Part shown: positions 61,492 through 64,000 of the stretch, one piece after another
Position numbering within the stretch: position 1 is the stretch's first letter
Layout of the letters: every line of letters begins with the position of its first letter
Assembly (NCBI GenBank): GCA_013368375.1
Contig: JAACJP010000002.1
Coordinates: 310,001 to 374,000, forward strand
Reading direction: 5' to 3'
Origin: Tricholomella constricta
Taxonomy: Eukaryota; Basidiomycota; Agaricomycetes; Agaricales; Lyophyllaceae
DNA length: 64,000 nt
Notes under the pieces: generated by a model
Database searches by the model: none
The model's input: only the letters and a program-made list of their open reading frames with translations
What the model was told of the DNA's origin: nothing
Made by a program: the position numbers and the translations under genes

Positions 61492-63303
61492 GCGGAGCTC
61501 AACTACGACATCTATGACAAGGAGCTCCTAGCAATCGTGGAAGCATTTAAGCAATGGAGGGCCTACCTAGAGGGATCTCCCCACCGCATTCAAGTGTACT
61601 CCGACCACAACAACCTACAGTATTTCTCTACGACCAAGCAACTCAGTCGCAGACAAGCACGATGGTCGGAATGCCTGGCGAACTTCAACTTCCAAATAAA
61701 TTACAGACCCGGAAGATTAGGAGTGAAACCAGATGCCCTCACGCGACGGCCAGACGTGTATCCCAAGAAAGGGTTCGAACAGGATCATAATTCGTTCAAC
61801 AACCGCATCATCATACCCCCCGAACGATTGAATGCGGCCCTAATACTGAACGAGGAGCTCCTACTAAACAACATCCGGAACACACCCCGAGACGAATTCT
61901 TCGAGAGACACGCACCCAAACCCGGAGATGAGACCTCCGCGTTCTCCCTATCCGATGATGGCAAACTACTCCTTCGCGACGGAAGAATCTACGTACCGGA
62001 CCATTCCAGATTACGCCTCGACATCCTACAGCAACATCACGACCACAAACTGCGCGGACATCCAGGGATCAGAAAGACCACACAACTCATCATGAGGACT
62101 TATTTCTGGCCCGGATTAAGGAAGGAGGTCACTCGATACGTCCGAAGCTGTTATACCTGTAAAAGAGCGAAGGTCCCACGCCATAGCCCATACGGACTAT
62201 TGAAACCACTCCAGATTGGGCGAAGGGCGTGGGCCTCCATATCCATGGACCACATTGTAGAACTACCGGAATCGGATGGGTACGACGCCATACTGGTCGT
62301 AGTATGCCGCCTCACCAAGCAAGGCATCTTCATACCCTGTCACACAACGGACACAGCAAAGGAACTTGCTCAACTATTCTTGGAACATGTCTTCTCCAAG
62401 CACGGACTGCCCAACGACATCATATCGGACAGGGGCACCCTCTTCGTCTCCCGTTTCTGGAGCTCGCTGTGTAAAGCCCTGGACATTAAATCGAACCTTT
62501 CGACCGCGTATCACCCGGAGACCGACGGCCAGACGGAACGAGTAAATCAGACACTGGAACAGTACCTCCGGATATACGTGAACTACCTCCAGACCAACTG
62601 GCGAACACAGCTCCCACTGGCGGAATTCACGTATAACAATACAACCCATTCGACCACGGGAGTCTCTCCTTTCTTTGCGAACAAGGGTTATCACCCCCGC
62701 CTGACAATCTCTATAAAAGACATACCGGCAAAGGAAGCCCAGGAGGTAGCCGTAGACCTCCGGACCCTCCAGGACTACCTCCGCCAAGAGATAGAGATCG
62801 CAAACGAAGCCTACAAACGATTCGCGGACAAGAAACGGGACCCTACACCAGATTGGGCCGTAGGAACGGAGGTATGGCTCGATTGCCGGAACATCAAAAC
62901 GAAACGCCCCTCCAAAAAGCTGGACCACCGGAGACTGGGCCCCTTCAAAATCCTACAGAAGATCTCCAGCCACGCGTATCGACTGGAACTACCTCCGACA
63001 CTGAAGGGAATTCACAATGTGTTCCACGTCAAGTTACTCGAAAAACACGAACACAAGAACTTCCCAGGACGATCAAAGCCACCTCCGCAGACAATCGAAA
63101 TCGAGGGCGAGGAGCACTACGAAGTAGAACGAATCCTAGACTCCCGAACACGAGGGAAACACGTGCTCTACTTGGTACGATGGGAAGGATATGGCCCTGA
63201 GGACGACACATGGGAACCAGCAGGAAACATAGAGGGAGCAAAAGACATGGCCCTCGAATTCCATCGTCTATTCCCAAGGAAACCACGAGACCCCACAATC
63301 TAG
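61492..63303 (+). CDS. pol: ChromoC Pol, second part: RNase H end, integrase, chromodomain
   Basis: Continues the RNase H ([38 protein letters not shown]). Integrase has the HHCC site ([11 protein letters not shown] to SCYTCKRAK) and D,D,E core ([40 protein letters not shown]). A GPY/F module follows ([24 protein letters not shown]). The C-terminal chromodomain is [30 protein letters not shown]. Chromodomains target integration to marked chromatin. This part is uninterrupted; the ORF appears to start at 61438 only because the frame runs back into the GypA-2 LTR. Confidence 0.9.
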   Translation, partial: AELNYDIYDKELLAIVEAFKQWRAYLEGSPHRIQVYSDHNNLQYFSTTKQLSRRQARWSECLANFNFQINYRPGRLGVKPDALTRRPDVYPKKGFEQDHNSFNNRIIIPPERLNAALILNEELLLNNIRNTPRDEFFERHAPKPGDETSAFSLSDDGKLLLRDGRIYVPDHSRLRLDILQQHHDHKLRGHPGIRKTTQLIMRTYFWPGLRKEVTRYVRSCYTCKRAKVPRHSPYGLLKPLQIGRRAWASISMDHIVELPESDGYDAILVVVCRLTKQGIFIPCHTTDTAKELAQLFLEHVFSKHGLPNDIISDRGTLFVSRFWSSLCKALDIKSNLSTAYHPETDGQTERVNQTLEQYLRIYVNYLQTNWRTQLPLAEFTYNNTTHSTTGVSPFFANKGYHPRLTISIKDIPAKEAQEVAVDLRTLQDYLRQEIEIANEAYKRFADKKRDPTPDWAVGTEVWLDCRNIKTKRPSKKLDHRRLGPFKILQKISSHAYRLELPPTLKGIHNVFHVKLLEKHEHKNFPGRSKPPPQTIEIEGEEHYEVERILDSRTRGKHVLYLVRWEGYGPEDDTWEPAGNIEGAKDMALEFHRLFPRKPRDPTI

Positions 63304-63509
63304 AATCCGACGAAATTCACGCACTTCACGAAATTTATGAAAAGCCCCTTCAAGAAAACGATTTTTATCACAAAATGTATTTCGAACACCGGGACAACGA
63401 CACTACAAGAAAAAAGAAAACACCAAGGAAAAAGAATTAACGAACTTCAGATGTAAATATTCAACAAAAAGAAAGCAAAGAAGGTCCTAGACACCACCAA
63501 GAAGACCGA
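63304..63509. other. Purine-rich spacer after ChromoC pol
   Basis: A-rich and purine-rich runs (63408-63490); one may be the PPT, but no LTR start could be fixed. Confidence 0.35.
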
Positions 63510-64000
63510 CTAGTCAATGCGACGACGTTTGGACGGACCCGCACTCGGAGTGGAACCCTCCCCGCGACCAAACCCGACCTCCCCATCCAACTCCCCCTCC
63601 AACGGACGCATCGAAGCAATATCCTGCTCATCGTCGGCGATTAATTGGGATCGAGACACGAAGTCCGCAAGGGCGTCTTCACGAGTGAGCGAAGTGCGGT
63701 GCAAAGCAAGGAAATGATCGAACGCAGGGAAGAGTACCTCGGGGTCGACGGGAGGGGGGAAGAGCTCGAGGAGCGAATGCCGCTCCAGGACCTTATGGGC
63801 AGCGTCGACAATATCCCGGGCCGGCGACACCTCCATCTCGACAAGGGCACGACGCAAGGCACCGTTGGCGACAAACATGTCCAACGCAAAGGCGGTACGC
63901 ACAAGTCCAAGGGCTATGACAAACTCAGACAACGAGAGAGGAACGACACGAATCAAAAAAACTCACCGTCGACACGAACGCGAAGGTCCAAGGCATGACC
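63510..64000 (-). CDS. Unknown intron-containing gene antisense to ChromoC, 5' part outside window
   Basis: Two exons visible: 64000-63967 (partial) and 63913-63510, with a 53-bp GT-AG intron (donor GTGAGT, acceptor CATAG). The frame is open to the window edge. The protein includes LVRTAFALDMFVANGALRRA, FPAFDHFLALHRTSLTREDA and a basic C-terminus (PSKRRRID), which could be an NLS. There are no cysteines in the visible part. Family not recognised. Its position, downstream of pol and antisense, matches the GypA antisense genes, so ChromoC may carry its own antisense cargo; this is inference because the 3' LTR is not seen. Confidence 0.55.

Larger units (their letters stand above)
38280..63303 (+). 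mobile_element. ChromoC: chromodomain Ty3/Gypsy retrotransposon split by GypA-2
   Basis: Gag 38280-41143, then pol (protease, RT, RNase H) up to 43801, then the 17.7-kb GypA-2 insertion, then pol (rest of RNase H, integrase, chromodomain) 61492-63303. The duplicated GCGG at 43798-43801 and 61492-61495 is the target site. Removing the insert and one copy joins the RNase H frame exactly. Nonsense and frameshift mutations show it is an old copy. Confidence 0.9.

Overview
The window looks like a nuclear chromosome segment of a filamentous basidiomycete, probably an agaricomycete. It has GT-AG introns of 50-60 bp, Ty3/Gypsy, Ty1/Copia, Ngaro-like tyrosine-recombinase and hAT elements, and host genes of fungal type. 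Almost all of it is transposon sequence; only about 20-28 kb is host DNA. No rRNA, tRNA or CRISPR was recognised.

Layout. (1) 1-848 is the truncated end of a Zn2Cys6-type gene (gene 0). (2) 948-20048 is a minus-strand Gypsy element, GypA-1, with 1037-bp LTRs, split by a second minus-strand Gypsy, GypB (10400-16853). (3) 20049-21878 is a broken host-type gene. (4) 22669-27085 is an 11-exon gene that reads as IST1 joined to a TBC (RabGAP-like) domain. Tail-to-tail with it is PIG-H/GPI15 (27129-27869, four exons). (5) 28319-32556 is a decayed Ngaro-like element. (6) 32935-34159 is a strange stretch made almost entirely of short perfect hairpins and carrying one ORF. It is cut by an apparently intact hAT element (34160-37893, perfect 8-bp target duplication). 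(7) 38280-63303 is a chromodomain Gypsy (ChromoC). It is split by a second GypA copy (GypA-2, 43802-61491, plus strand), which is itself split by a young Copia element (CopD, 48028-53317). (8) 63510-64000 is part of another intron-containing gene, antisense to ChromoC.

The most interesting system is GypA. Between pol and the 3' LTR both copies carry two intron-containing genes in antisense orientation. The complete versions encode an N-terminal 90-codon module, a basic/NLS region, a canonical Zn2Cys6 binuclear cluster and a C-terminal helical region. Five copies are visible (gene 0, 1a, 1b, 2a, 2b). They share exon grammar and a common upstream motif, and the proximal and distal genes each sit beside a polypurine tract plus hairpin. 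GypA thus appears to be a retrotransposon carrying its own family of putative DNA-binding regulators. Their introns can survive retrotransposition because they lie antisense to the genomic RNA.

All three Gypsy families also show a textbook -1 ribosomal frameshift signal (slippery heptamer, 6-8 nt spacer, perfect stem) at the gag/pol junction. Splice models and domain calls were made by eye; family names come from motif recognition, not database searches.
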